DNA of 64,000 bases from a bacterium (GCA_035308905.1 DATGFS010000009.1:116795-180794); one strand, 5' to 3'; counted from the first letter of the stretch, positions 9,006 to 17,964 are shown. Translations and numbers: made by a program. The notes: generated by a model from the letters alone, not told the origin.

Positions 9006-10879
9006 CGACGGACGCCGTCCACCCGTTCCGCGCCCGGCTCGCGCGCGGACCGCTCGTGTGCGACGGCGCGATGGGCACGCTGCTCTACGCGAGAGGCGTG
9101 CCGTTTGATCACTGCTTCGACGCGCTCAACCTCACCGACCGCGAACGAGTCCTGAACATCCACCTCGACTATCTACGGGCCGGCGCCGAGGTCATCGAGA
9201 CCAACACGTTCGGCGCCAATACCTTCAAGTTGTCCCAGCACGGGCTGGCCGATCGCGTCCGCGAGGTCAACCGCCAGGGCGCCAAGATCGCGAAGGAAGC
9301 CCGGGACATCTTCGGCCGCGCGTTCTTCATCGCCGGGTCGATGGGCCCCCTCGGCCGGCCGATGGCGCCGTTCGGCCGGGTCACGCCCGCCGAGGCGCGG
9401 AGCGCCTTCCGGGCTCAGATCGACGGCCTCGTCGAGGGCGGGGTGGACATCCTCATCCTCGAGACGTTCGCCAACCTGAGCGAACTGCTCGAGGCGGTGT
9501 CGGCCGCGCGCGAGGCCTGCGACCTCCCGCTCGTCGCGCAGATGACGTTCACGGAGGACGGCCGGACGCGGTACGGCCACAGCCCGGCGGAGGTCGTCGC
9601 GGCGCTCGAAGGCGTCGGCGTCGATCTCGTGGGCGCCAACTGCAGCGTCGGGCCCGTGCCGATGCTGGACGTCATCCAGCAGATGGCGGCGGTCGCGCGC
9701 GTGCCGCTGTCCGCGCAGCCGAACGCCGGATTCCCCACGCTCGTCGAGGGCCGCTATCTCTATCTCTCGTCGCCGGAGCACATGGCGACGTACGCGAAGA
9801 AGATGGTCGACGCGGGCGCCCGCCTCGTCGGCGGCTGCTGCGGCACGACGCCCGAGCACATCGCGGCGATCCGCCGGGCGATCGCCGAGACCGGCGCGGC
9901 GCCGGAACCGGCCGTCCGTGAAGCCGTTCCCGCGGCCGCGCGCGACGAGACCCTGCCGGCCGTCGGCGCGCCGAGCGAACTGGCGCAACAGCTGCACCGG
10001 TCGTTCGTCATCAGCGTCGAGGTCGATCCTCCGAAAGGGCTCGACGCGACCAAGGACCTCGAGGGCGCGCGGCTGCTCAAAGAGGCCGGCGCGGACGTGA
10101 TCGACGTCGGCGACAGCCCGATCGGGCGGGTGCGGATGAGCGCGCTCGCGATGTGCTACCTGATCCAGCAGCACGTCGGGATCGAGACGATCATCCACTT
10201 CACGACCCGGGACCGCAACGTGGTCGGCCTGCAGGCCGACCTGATCGGGGCGCACGCGATGGGCGTGCGCAACGTGCTCGCGCTCACCGGGGAGCCGCCG
10301 CGCGGCGACTATCCCAACGTGACGGCCGTCTACGACGTGGACAGCGCCGGACTCATGCGGATCATCAAGCGTTTCAACGAGGGACTGGACCTCGCCGGCA
10401 AGTCGATCGGACACCCGGCGCGGTTTTTGATCGGCGGGGCGCTCGACATGACGACGGCGACGCTCGACCGCGAGCTGCCGAAGATGGAGCGCAAGCTCGA
10501 GTCGGGCGTGGACTTTTTCATGACGCAGCCGATCTACGAGCCGGAGACGCTCGACGCGTTCGAGCGGCGGGTCGGCCGGCTGCCCGTCCCGGTGCTGGTC
10601 GGCGTCCTGCCGCTGCAGAGCTTCCGCCACGCCGAATTCCTGCATAACGAGGTGCCGGGCATCACGATCCCGGACTGGGTCCGCGATCGGATGCACCTCG
10701 CCGGCAGCGCGGGACGGGACGAAGGGTTCGGACTCGCCCGCGAGCTGCTGGCGGGCCTGGTCGATCGGATCGACGGCGCCTACCTCATGCCGTCCTTCGG
10801 GCGGTACGAGGTGTGCGCGGCCCTCGTGCGGGAGATCCGCGCGCGCGTCGGAACGGCGGCGGGCCGGGCGCGGCGCTGA
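9002..10879 (+). CDS. Bifunctional homocysteine S-methyltransferase / methylenetetrahydrofolate reductase (YitJ type)
   Basis: The product has 625 residues in two domains. Residues 1 to about 300 are a zinc-dependent homocysteine methyltransferase: CDGAMGTLL at 20-28 opens the barrel, and the three zinc ligands are Cys214 (GANCSVG) and Cys279/Cys280 (GGCCGTT). Residues from about 335 onward are an FAD-containing MetF barrel, recognisable by FVISVEVDPPKG at its start and DFFMTQPIYE. The same order is known from Bacillus subtilis YitJ. It links folate one-carbon flux to methionine, and so to the SAM used by the methyltransferases and radical SAM protein nearby. The GTG start overlaps the previous stop (GTGA). 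No SAM or cobalamin riboswitch is visible upstream. Confidence 0.92.
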   Translation: MTTDAVHPFRARLARGPLVCDGAMGTLLYARGVPFDHCFDALNLTDRERVLNIHLDYLRAGAEVIETNTFGANTFKLSQHGLADRVREVNRQGAKIAKEARDIFGRAFFIAGSMGPLGRPMAPFGRVTPAEARSAFRAQIDGLVEGGVDILILETFANLSELLEAVSAAREACDLPLVAQMTFTEDGRTRYGHSPAEVVAALEGVGVDLVGANCSVGPVPMLDVIQQMAAVARVPLSAQPNAGFPTLVEGRYLYLSSPEHMATYAKKMVDAGARLVGGCCGTTPEHIAAIRRAIAETGAAPEPAVREAVPAAARDETLPAVGAPSELAQQLHRSFVISVEVDPPKGLDATKDLEGARLLKEAGADVIDVGDSPIGRVRMSALAMCYLIQQHVGIETIIHFTTRDRNVVGLQADLIGAHAMGVRNVLALTGEPPRGDYPNVTAVYDVDSAGLMRIIKRFNEGLDLAGKSIGHPARFLIGGALDMTTATLDRELPKMERKLESGVDFFMTQPIYEPETLDAFERRVGRLPVPVLVGVLPLQSFRHAEFLHNEVPGITIPDWVRDRMHLAGSAGRDEGFGLARELLAGLVDRIDGAYLMPSFGRYEVCAALVREIRARVGTAAGRARR

Positions 10880-10885
10880 CGTCCT

Positions 10886-10900
10886 GCGCCCCTAGGGCGC
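10886..10900. terminator. Short GC hairpin between convergent genes
   Basis: A perfect inverted repeat GCGCCC-CTA-GGGCGC lies exactly between the convergent stops of the 9002 gene and the minus-strand OstA-like gene; the loop is the latter's stop codon. There is no T tract on either side, so it is at best a weak bidirectional terminator or transcript-end stabiliser. Confidence 0.3.
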
Positions 10901-12424
10901 GCCGAACCTCAGCGTGGTGGCGATGCCGGGCAGCGTATTGATCCCCATCGTGACGTACCATCGGTTGGTCTGCGGCGAATACGGAAAGGTCTGATAGAGC
11001 ACACCCAGCGACAGGCAGTCGCAGGTCAGGTTCACGACGTAGTCGATTTCGTTGAGCTGCCGCAGCGTGTAGTTGTACTGGACGTTGGTGCCGACCTGGA
11101 TCGACGGGCTAACGTTGAAACTTGCGTACAGTCCGTACGTCGTCTGCCGCGACAGAAAGTCATAGGTGTCGCTGATCGTGGCATTCGCCAGCAGGCCGCC
11201 CGGGTAGTAGCTGTAGCTGAGCGCGAGCGAGCTGTCCGTTCCGACCCCGTCGAACAGGAACGGGCTGGCTCCGATGACCGTGGCGAAGTTGTAGGCCAGG
11301 GTGGTCGAACTGGCCGACGTGAGCGTCCGCGTTATCGCCGCCTGCGCCGAGGTGACCTGGCGGTTCTGCCCCGTGCCGTACGAATCCCACCGCAGGTACC
11401 CGGCGGCGGAGACGTAGAGTTGCGGGGCGAGCTTGAACGTATCGCTCATGATGTTTACGATCTCTTCGGTGCGCGAGGCGCCCACGCCGCTCTCACTCTC
11501 GTAGAAGGTGCCGGTTTGCACAATGCCCTGCACCGACAGCGGCAGCCAGGGAAGCCGCCAGTAATTGCCCGTGACGTCGACCGTGTTCTGATCGAGGTTG
11601 AACTGGTTGCCGTTTTGGTCGAACGACACGGCCCGGCCGAGGTGGAAGTTGACGAGATAGTCGGGGAACTGCCGGAAGAAGATCCCCTCGCCCGACACTC
11701 CGGATCGCGTGGCATCGCGGACGCGGACCTGCCCGGTCCAGTCGCCGATCGGAATGTACTGCGTGTACTCGGCCCAGAACCCGTTGAAGTTGTCGTACCC
11801 GAGGGTGGGACCGGCGTTGCCGCGGCCGGGTCGGAGCGAGACAGTGTACACCGGCACGTACATCACCGGCACGCCGTAGATGTAGATCACCGCGTCGTAC
11901 GCTTTCAGATAATTGTCGAACACGATGAAGACTCGGCGCGCGGCGACGCGGAAGGCCGGCCGGCGGGGATCGCAGGGCGTCGCGGACGCCGAGAGGGCGG
12001 TGCCCCGGCCGGACGTGGTCGACATGGTTTGGCCGGTCACGGTCCAGGGAGGGTATTTCGCGACCGCCCGGGTCATCTGGCCGGCCTTGGTGCGGTAGTT
12101 GTACTTAAGCTGGTCGCCGGTCGCCGTCTTCCGAGGCTGAGTCAAGACCACGTGCCCCGACGCCAGGACTTCGCCGGTCTTGAGGTTTCCGGTGAGGTGG
12201 TCCGCGTTGATCGTGGAGTCGCCGCGCGTCGCAACGACGTGTCCGTCGGCGACGACGTTCCCGGTTTGGCTGTCGTACTCGATGTGATCCGCCGTCAGCG
12301 TAACGGGTCCCTGATCCGGCGCGGCGGGGCTCTGCTGCGCCAGGCCGGGCGAGCCCAGCGACAGGACCATCGCGGCACACGTCACCAAGGCTGCGACGTC
12401 GCGCAGAAACCGGCGGCCTACCAC
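10892..12424 (-). CDS. OstA/LptD-like outer-membrane assembly protein, short form
   Basis: The product has 510 residues. A signal peptide (about 1-30) precedes an OstA/LptA-type beta-jellyroll (about 38-115) with the recurring pattern LTADHIEYD, GNVVADGHV, INADHLTGNL and GEVLASGHV. The remaining 390 residues are rich in alternating aromatic strands ending in a phenylalanine-containing strand (TTLRFGAP), as expected for an outer-membrane beta barrel. Full LptD is usually 700-900 residues, so this is a compact form. In LPS producers such proteins insert lipopolysaccharide into the outer membrane, so it is direct evidence for a diderm envelope. GTG at 12424 overlaps the stop of the phosphomannomutase gene by 7 bases, which implies co-translation. 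Confidence 0.8.
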   Translation of the reverse strand: MVGRRFLRDVAALVTCAAMVLSLGSPGLAQQSPAAPDQGPVTLTADHIEYDSQTGNVVADGHVVATRGDSTINADHLTGNLKTGEVLASGHVVLTQPRKTATGDQLKYNYRTKAGQMTRAVAKYPPWTVTGQTMSTTSGRGTALSASATPCDPRRPAFRVAARRVFIVFDNYLKAYDAVIYIYGVPVMYVPVYTVSLRPGRGNAGPTLGYDNFNGFWAEYTQYIPIGDWTGQVRVRDATRSGVSGEGIFFRQFPDYLVNFHLGRAVSFDQNGNQFNLDQNTVDVTGNYWRLPWLPLSVQGIVQTGTFYESESGVGASRTEEIVNIMSDTFKLAPQLYVSAAGYLRWDSYGTGQNRQVTSAQAAITRTLTSASSTTLAYNFATVIGASPFLFDGVGTDSSLALSYSYYPGGLLANATISDTYDFLSRQTTYGLYASFNVSPSIQVGTNVQYNYTLRQLNEIDYVVNLTCDCLSLGVLYQTFPYSPQTNRWYVTMGINTLPGIATTLRFGAP

Positions 12425-13800
12425 GAGACCGGAGCGACCTCAGGATGCCGCCGCAGCGCCTCTGCCAAGACGCCTTTCGCCCGCGCGAGCGCCTCGGGGG
12501 TCGTGCCTTCGGCGCGCACGACGAGGACCGGCTGGGTGTTGCTGGCCCGGACGAGCGCCCAGCCGTCCGGAAACACGATCCGGGCCCCGTCCACGTCGAT
12601 GACCTTGTACTTCGAGCGGAACTCGCGCGTCAGCGCGTCGACGACCTCGAACTTCCGGTCGTCCGGACACGCGACACGGGTCTCCGGGGTCGCGTAGTAG
12701 CGCGGGATTTCCGCGGCGAGCGACGACAGCGGCCGGCCGGCGCGCGCGAGCATCCTCAAGAGGCGGCCGGCCGCGTAGAGGGCGTCGTCGTAGCCGTAGT
12801 ATTCGTCGGCAAAGAACATGTGCCCGGACATCTCCCCGGCGAACACCGCGCCGACCTCGCGCATGCGGGCCTTGATGAGCGAGTGGCCCGTGCGCGTAAA
12901 CTCGGGCCGGCCGCCGAGCCGCCGGATCTCGTCGATCAACGCCTGCGAGCACTTGACTTCCACCAGCGCCACGGCGCCCGGATGCGCGGCCAGCACCTCG
13001 CGCCAGAACAGCGCCATCAGAAGATCGCCCCACAAGATCGAGCCGCCGTCGTCCACCACGCCGATGCGATCGCCGTCGCCGTCCAGTCCGATGCCGACGT
13101 CGGCGTGGTGCTCGCGCACGGCGCGGATGAGGTCCGTGAGGTTCTCGGGCGCGACCGGATCCGGGTGATGATGCGGAAACGAGGGGTCCGGCTCGCAGTA
13201 GAGCGGCACCACCTCGCAGCCCCAGCCGCGGAAGATGTCGGGGGCGAACGCGCCCGCGGTGCCGTTCCCGCAGTCGAGGACGACGCGAAGCCGGCGCGGC
13301 CCCAGCACGATGCGCTCGAACAGCATCTGCCGGTACGCCGGGAAGACGGCACGCTGTTCGGCGGTCCCGGCTCTGCCGGCCGGCGCCCTGCCGGCGATGC
13401 CCTCGGCGAGGGCGCGGACCTCCTGGATCTGCGCGCCGTAGAGGGTCCCCGGGCCGAGGCAGAGCTTGAAGCCGTTGAACTCCGGCGGGTTGTGGCTCGC
13501 CGTGACCATGACGCCGCCCTGGACCTCGAAGTGCCGCAGCGCAAAGTAGAGCATCGGCGTGACGGCCAGACCGATGCCGATCGTGTCGCACCCTTCGGTG
13601 CCGAGGCCGCGGACGACCGCGGCGTACAGATCGGCCGAGCTGGCGCGGTTGTCGTGGCCGACGGCGGCGCGCCCGACGCCGGCGCGGGCCAGGTAGACGC
13701 CGAAGGCCCGGGCGATCTTCTCGGCCGCGCCGGCGTCCAGGTCCCGGCCGACCACGCCCCGGATGTCGTATTCGCGGAAGATGTGCGGCGCTGGATGCAT
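12418..13800 (-). CDS. Phosphomannomutase/phosphoglucomutase
   Basis: The product has 460 residues, the normal length for the alpha-D-phosphohexomutase family. The phosphoserine loop TASHNP is at 100-105 with catalytic Ser102, the metal loop DGDGDR at 240-245 and the sugar-binding loop GEMSGH at 322-327. A C-terminal phosphate-binding segment with RASNTQP follows. It interconverts hexose 6- and 1-phosphates in the cytoplasm. The GEMSGH signature is that of dual-specificity PMM/PGM enzymes, so it can supply mannose-1-phosphate for GDP-mannose and glucose-1-phosphate for UDP-glucose. The ATG at 13800 is chosen over a TTG two codons earlier. It is followed by the overlapping OstA-like gene and preceded by a 71-base gap with a short palindrome. 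Confidence 0.93.
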   Translation of the reverse strand: MHPAPHIFREYDIRGVVGRDLDAGAAEKIARAFGVYLARAGVGRAAVGHDNRASSADLYAAVVRGLGTEGCDTIGIGLAVTPMLYFALRHFEVQGGVMVTASHNPPEFNGFKLCLGPGTLYGAQIQEVRALAEGIAGRAPAGRAGTAEQRAVFPAYRQMLFERIVLGPRRLRVVLDCGNGTAGAFAPDIFRGWGCEVVPLYCEPDPSFPHHHPDPVAPENLTDLIRAVREHHADVGIGLDGDGDRIGVVDDGGSILWGDLLMALFWREVLAAHPGAVALVEVKCSQALIDEIRRLGGRPEFTRTGHSLIKARMREVGAVFAGEMSGHMFFADEYYGYDDALYAAGRLLRMLARAGRPLSSLAAEIPRYYATPETRVACPDDRKFEVVDALTREFRSKYKVIDVDGARIVFPDGWALVRASNTQPVLVVRAEGTTPEALARAKGVLAEALRRHPEVAPVSW

Positions 13801-13802
13801 GT

Positions 13803-13815
13803 ACAAAGACTTTGT
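13803..13815. promoter_or_regulatory. 13-base palindrome directly before the phosphomannomutase start
   Basis: ACAAAG-A-CTTTGT is a perfect 6-1-6 inverted repeat in an otherwise very GC-rich gap, two bases upstream of the minus-strand ATG at 13800. It could be an operator or a small hairpin occluding the start. No -10/-35 pair could be placed around it with confidence. Confidence 0.3.
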
Positions 13816-13871
13816 CTTCGCGCGCGGCTCCCCCTACTTGACTTGCGGCGCGCCGTCAGCCCGCGGCGCCG

Positions 13872-15023
13872 TCACCCGGCCGCGTCACGGACCGCGTCCA
13901 TGACCGCGTCGACGTGCGCGTCCCACGAAAACTGCCGCGCGCGGACCCGTCCGGCGGCGGCGAGATGTTCGCGCAGCGCGCCGTCGCGGGCCACCCGCGC
14001 GGTCTCGCGGGCCATCGCCGCGGGGTCGCGGGGGGGATAGTAGACCGCGGCCTCCCCGCACATCTCCCGGTTCAGCGGTAGGTCGGCGGCGACGATCGGC
14101 AGGCCGCTGGCCATGGCCTCGACCAGCGGGAATCCGAACGATTCGCACAGACTCGGATAGACAAAGACGTCCGCGGCCTCGTAGACGCGGTGGACGGCTC
14201 CGTGCGGGACGCGGCCGAGGAGGCGCACCTGCGGCGCGAGCCGGTGGCGCTCGATGAGCGCAAGGTAGCGGCCGAATCCCTCCGGCCAGTCCTCCGGCGC
14301 GATCGTGAGCCACGTGGTCGCCTCCAGGCGGGTCTCGTCGCGCAGGAGGCGCGCCGCTTCGAGGAGCAGCTCGATGCCTTTGTACGAGGCGGCGTGCGAC
14401 ACGTAGAGGAGGCGGGTGCCGGACGATCCGGACATCGCTCCCGCGGCGTCCGCGGGCAGCGGGGCCTCGCGCCGGAACGCCCCCTCGCCGAAGCCGTGCG
14501 GGACCACCCGGAACTTCGCCGCGGGCAGGTCCGGGTACCGGACGCGGATCATGTCGCGCATCGCGGCGGACGGCGTGATCACCCAGCGCGCGCCGCGCAT
14601 CACCGCGTGGGCCAGCGCGCGGGTCGCCGCCACCTCGACCGCGCGGGCCCGGCCGAGCGTCTCGAGGTAGAACGGGCAGAAGTACACCGGGTTGCGTTCC
14701 AGCACCACATGCGGCACCCGCGGCCGCACCGGGCCGAAGTTCAGCAGCGACAGCAGAACGTCCGCGCGCTCGCGCGCGACCGTCCGCGCGACGCCCCACT
14801 GATCCCAGGCCGCATGCGCAAGGCGGTTGCCCAGCCCGCCCGCGTCGACCAGCCGGATGTTGGGCGCGAGTCCCGGAAGGCGCCACGAGGAGTTGACGCA
14901 GACCACGAAGGTGTCGCCGGGATAGCGCGATCCCGCGGTCTCCAGAAAGTTCGGCAGGTGCGTGGCGGCCCCGCCCATGCGCGCGGCCACCGCGTTCACG
15001 ACGACGCGCAGCGGCCGGGTCAC
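13872..15023 (-). CDS. Family 4 glycosyltransferase
   Basis: The product has 383 residues with the GT-B two-domain fold. The N-terminal domain starts with LRVVVNAVAARMGGAAT, where the glycine-rich turn contacts the acceptor. The C-terminal domain has the nucleotide-sugar signature ESFGFPLVEAMASG, with the two glutamates seven residues apart that define retaining GT4 enzymes. It would add a sugar to a lipid-linked intermediate on the cytoplasmic face. The GTG at 15023 overlaps the stop of the upstream membrane glycosyltransferase by 4 bases. The donor sugar cannot be read from sequence; mannose is common in this family. Confidence 0.88.
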   Translation of the reverse strand: MTRPLRVVVNAVAARMGGAATHLPNFLETAGSRYPGDTFVVCVNSSWRLPGLAPNIRLVDAGGLGNRLAHAAWDQWGVARTVARERADVLLSLLNFGPVRPRVPHVVLERNPVYFCPFYLETLGRARAVEVAATRALAHAVMRGARWVITPSAAMRDMIRVRYPDLPAAKFRVVPHGFGEGAFRREAPLPADAAGAMSGSSGTRLLYVSHAASYKGIELLLEAARLLRDETRLEATTWLTIAPEDWPEGFGRYLALIERHRLAPQVRLLGRVPHGAVHRVYEAADVFVYPSLCESFGFPLVEAMASGLPIVAADLPLNREMCGEAAVYYPPRDPAAMARETARVARDGALREHLAAAGRVRARQFSWDAHVDAVMDAVRDAAG

Positions 15024-16603
15024 TCCCAGACGGTGATGCCCGGGCGCCGCCAGGCGGCGCCCGGCGACCAGAACGGGACGGTCTCGTCGCGGTAGCCGCC
15101 GAGATCGGCGATGCGGGTGCGCACGTGCGCCCACGCGGCCGGCGCGATCTGCACGTAGTGATGCCGGGCGAGCTCGTCGCGCAGCGCCGTGTCGATCGCG
15201 TAGTACGGCTCCTGCCCGTGGCCGTAGTCGTTGAGCACGATGTAGTCGAACCGCTCGTCGTCGATCTTCCAGCGGACGTCGCCGCCGGTGATCTCGATCC
15301 ACGCGGGGTCGCCGCCGGCGTAGAACATGGTTTGCGGAGTGTCGGCGATCGTCGGGCCGCGGGGCAGCGCGCCCACGATGCGCGCCGAGTAGAAGGGCGA
15401 CGGATCGATCGGCGGCACGTGCGCCATCGACGCCCGCGCGATCCGGTCGGTCATCGGGTCCCACACGTCGTAGGCGGCGGTGACGGCGACGACCACCACC
15501 AGCCCGGCCAGGAGCGCGCGCGGCCAGGGCTCGTCCCCCGGCGCGCGCCGCGTCCGGCGGGCGGTCCACTGCCAGAGACCGATCGCGGCGACGATGGTGA
15601 GCAGATAAGTGGCGGCCAAGTCGTAGTACCGGTTTACGAGACTGTCCCACGGCGCGAAGATGTAGAGGGCGATCCACGGCAGGCACCAGATCCAGACGGC
15701 CGCGAGATGCGCGCGCGCCCGCACGGAGGCCACGACGCCCACGATGAGCAGGAGAAAGATCAGGGCAAAGAGGTGCGCTTCCACGGCGAGCGGGATTTCG
15801 GAGAGCGCCTTCACGATGCCGCGGAGGTCCCAATCCCGGAAGAAGAACCGCTTCGTGAAGCCCGAGGACGAAGAGAAGGTCAGCCAGCCGCTGACGATCC
15901 AGGCCAGGCTCGGCAGCGCGGTCGCCGTGGTGAAGCCGACAGCCGCGGCCGCGGCGCGCAGCGGCGGCTGCGGCCGGGCGGGCCACCACAGCGCAAGAAA
16001 CGCGGGGTACAGGAGCATCGTCGTGAACTTGAGCCAGACCGCCGCGGCCAGCCAGACGCCGGCCCACACGGCGTCGGCGCGGCGGCGGGTGTCGCGGTAG
16101 CGCAGCATCATCACCGCGGCGGCGAGCGCGCAGCAGATGCTCGGCGTGTCGAGCTGCACGTTCTGCGCGAAGTACACGAGCCCGGGGGCCACCGCGACGA
16201 AGGCCGCCGCGGCGAGGGCGATCTGTTCGCTCTTGACCAGGCGCCGCGCGGCAGCCGCGAGCAGCGGGATCGCGGCGATGCCGAAGAGCGCGATGGGCAG
16301 CCTGGCCGCGGCCTCGGACGGTCCGAAAAGCTTCATCGACGCCCAGATGAGCCACGGCACCCCGGGCGAGAAGGTACGGTCGACGCCGAGCTCGTTGTGC
16401 TGCGACCACAGCCCGTAGCGGGTGAAGTTGAGGGCGATCATCGCATAGTGCCCTTCGTTCCAGGCCATCAGGCGGTTGAACGGCCGCGCGATGTGCGCGA
16501 CGCGGAGCGCCGCGCCGAGCACCGTCGCCAGCGCCACGCCCCACCGGTAGACGCCGGCGGGAAGCTGCGCGCCTTCCCAGGGGACCGGACGCTCCGACGG
16601 CAT
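15020..16603 (-). CDS. Integral membrane glycosyltransferase of the PMT/ArnT type (GT-C fold)
   Basis: The product has 527 residues with an N-terminal membrane helix (about 20-38). An extracytoplasmic loop containing WNEGHYA (about 49-55) sits where GT-C enzymes carry the acidic catalytic residues. Another ten or so hydrophobic segments follow, then a soluble domain of about 150 residues. Such enzymes move a sugar from a polyprenyl-phosphate carrier to lipid A, a protein or a glycan on the outer face of the membrane. The ATG at 16603 lies 6 bases after a perfect TATAAT box, so the message is probably leaderless. It heads the minus-strand operon that runs through GT4, phosphomannomutase and the OstA-like gene. 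Confidence 0.83.
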   Translation of the reverse strand: MPSERPVPWEGAQLPAGVYRWGVALATVLGAALRVAHIARPFNRLMAWNEGHYAMIALNFTRYGLWSQHNELGVDRTFSPGVPWLIWASMKLFGPSEAAARLPIALFGIAAIPLLAAAARRLVKSEQIALAAAAFVAVAPGLVYFAQNVQLDTPSICCALAAAVMMLRYRDTRRRADAVWAGVWLAAAVWLKFTTMLLYPAFLALWWPARPQPPLRAAAAAVGFTTATALPSLAWIVSGWLTFSSSSGFTKRFFFRDWDLRGIVKALSEIPLAVEAHLFALIFLLLIVGVVASVRARAHLAAVWIWCLPWIALYIFAPWDSLVNRYYDLAATYLLTIVAAIGLWQWTARRTRRAPGDEPWPRALLAGLVVVVAVTAAYDVWDPMTDRIARASMAHVPPIDPSPFYSARIVGALPRGPTIADTPQTMFYAGGDPAWIEITGGDVRWKIDDERFDYIVLNDYGHGQEPYYAIDTALRDELARHHYVQIAPAAWAHVRTRIADLGGYRDETVPFWSPGAAWRRPGITVWE

Positions 16604-16615
16604 GCCGTCATTATA
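16604..16615 (-). promoter_or_regulatory. TATAAT -10 element of a leaderless promoter
   Basis: On the minus strand a perfect TATAAT (16615 down to 16610) is separated by only GACGGC from the ATG at 16603. With the usual 6-7 base distance from -10 to start, transcription would begin at or next to the A of the ATG. No ribosome binding site can fit. A convincing -35 is not seen (CCCCTG lies at the right distance). Confidence 0.65.
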
Positions 16616-16668
16616 CCGCGCGCGGCCGCGGGCAGGGGACGCACCGCGGGAAACGAACAGGAGCGTGT

Positions 16669-17964
16669 GTGACGCCGCCTAACGCGCGCGTCGCCTACGT
16701 CCGGTGGGCGGCCGTCGCCACAGTCGTCTGCTACAGCGCGGGATACGCCACGATCGGGTTCGGCCTGATGTTCTTCGGCGCGGCATGGAGCCTGCTGCGC
16801 CGTCGATCCTTCCCGTGGCGGCAAACGCCGCTCGATCCGCCGCTCGCCGTGTTCGGGATCGTGCTGCTTGTCTCCGCGATCGCCTCGCCGTACCGCTCCA
16901 TCGCGCTGATCGTCACGCCGGCGCTGCTGCTGTCGGGCGCGATCTATTTCGGCTCGTTCGCCTGGCTGCTCGAGCACGATCCGGCCTCGCGCATGACCCT
17001 GCTGCGCGCCTGGGCCCTTGGCGCGCCGCCGGCTGCGCTGGCCGGCCTCGCCACCGTCGTGCTCGGGCACGCCGAACGCGCTTCGATTCCGCGCGGCGTC
17101 GGGCCGAACGGCCTCGGCACGACGCTGCTCCTCGGCGGCCTGCTCGCGCTGGGGCTCGGGCTCGCCCCGCGGAGGAGGCTGTGGGAGCGGATCGCGTGGG
17201 CGGCGTGCGCCGCGGTTGTGTTCGCGGGTCTTCTGGCCTCCGGTTCGCGCGCCTCTCTGCTCGGCTGGCTCGTCGGCGCGCTCTGGCTCGGCTGGCACCG
17301 CCTGCGCCCGCGGGCGCGCGCCGCCGCGGCGGTCGTGGCGGCGGCGCTGGTCGCCGTCGGCGTGGCCGCGGCGGTCTCACCGGACGTGTACGACGCGACG
17401 CTCGGCCCGCTGCTCGCCCGGGCCGAGGACGTGGCTCCCGACATGACCGACCGGGTGCTCAACGCCCCGTACGATATCGCGGGCAATCGCCTCAAGATTT
17501 GGGGCACCTCGCTGCGCATGCTCGCCTCGTCGCCGTGGCTCGGGACCGGCTTCGGCACGTTCGAGGCCGCGTACGCGCACTGGAAAGACCCCGACATGAG
17601 CAGCGAGCCCTTCGCGTTCAATCTCGCGCTCAACCTCGCGGTGGAGACGGGCGTGCTGGGTCTCTACGCCGCCGCGTGGGTGGCGCAGGCCGGCATCGCC
17701 GAATGGCGGCGGTGGGGGCGGGCGCTGCAGCCGGGCCGGACGGATCCGTCGCGGCCCATCGTCGCCGCGCTGTGGGTCGGGCTGCTCGTCGATCAGCTCG
17801 CCGACAACACGCTGTTTTCAATTTCCACGAGCGCCGCGCTCTGGCTGCTCCTCGCCTACCTGGCCGTGCCCGGCCGGCCCGCCGCGAACGGCGCGTCGGG
17901 GCGCGCCGTCCCGTCCCGTCGCGGGGCGTCCATTGAGCCGAGCGCGGCGGGCATGGTACCATGA
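16669..17964 (+). CDS. O-antigen ligase/polymerase family membrane protein (Wzy_C domain)
   Basis: The product has 431 residues with ten or more hydrophobic segments. The central loop contains the Wzy_C signature ASGSRASLLGW and, after a large periplasmic loop, GTGFGTFEAAY, typical of WaaL and Wzy proteins. It would join undecaprenyl-diphosphate-linked glycan to lipid A-core or polymerise repeat units in the periplasm; ligase and polymerase cannot be separated by sequence alone. The GTG at 16669 has AACAGGAG about 6 bases upstream. It is divergent from the GT-C gene at 16603 and overlaps an in-frame ATG just before the UDP-glucose dehydrogenase gene. Confidence 0.82.
   Translation: MTPPNARVAYVRWAAVATVVCYSAGYATIGFGLMFFGAAWSLLRRRSFPWRQTPLDPPLAVFGIVLLVSAIASPYRSIALIVTPALLLSGAIYFGSFAWLLEHDPASRMTLLRAWALGAPPAALAGLATVVLGHAERASIPRGVGPNGLGTTLLLGGLLALGLGLAPRRRLWERIAWAACAAVVFAGLLASGSRASLLGWLVGALWLGWHRLRPRARAAAAVVAAALVAVGVAAAVSPDVYDATLGPLLARAEDVAPDMTDRVLNAPYDIAGNRLKIWGTSLRMLASSPWLGTGFGTFEAAYAHWKDPDMSSEPFAFNLALNLAVETGVLGLYAAAWVAQAGIAEWRRWGRALQPGRTDPSRPIVAALWVGLLVDQLADNTLFSISTSAALWLLLAYLAVPGRPAANGASGRAVPSRRGASIEPSAAGMVP

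Noticed and set aside
15125..16672. Open frame of 515 codons on the plus strand
   Set aside because: It lies antisense to the GT-C membrane protein. The translation is highly charged and of low complexity.
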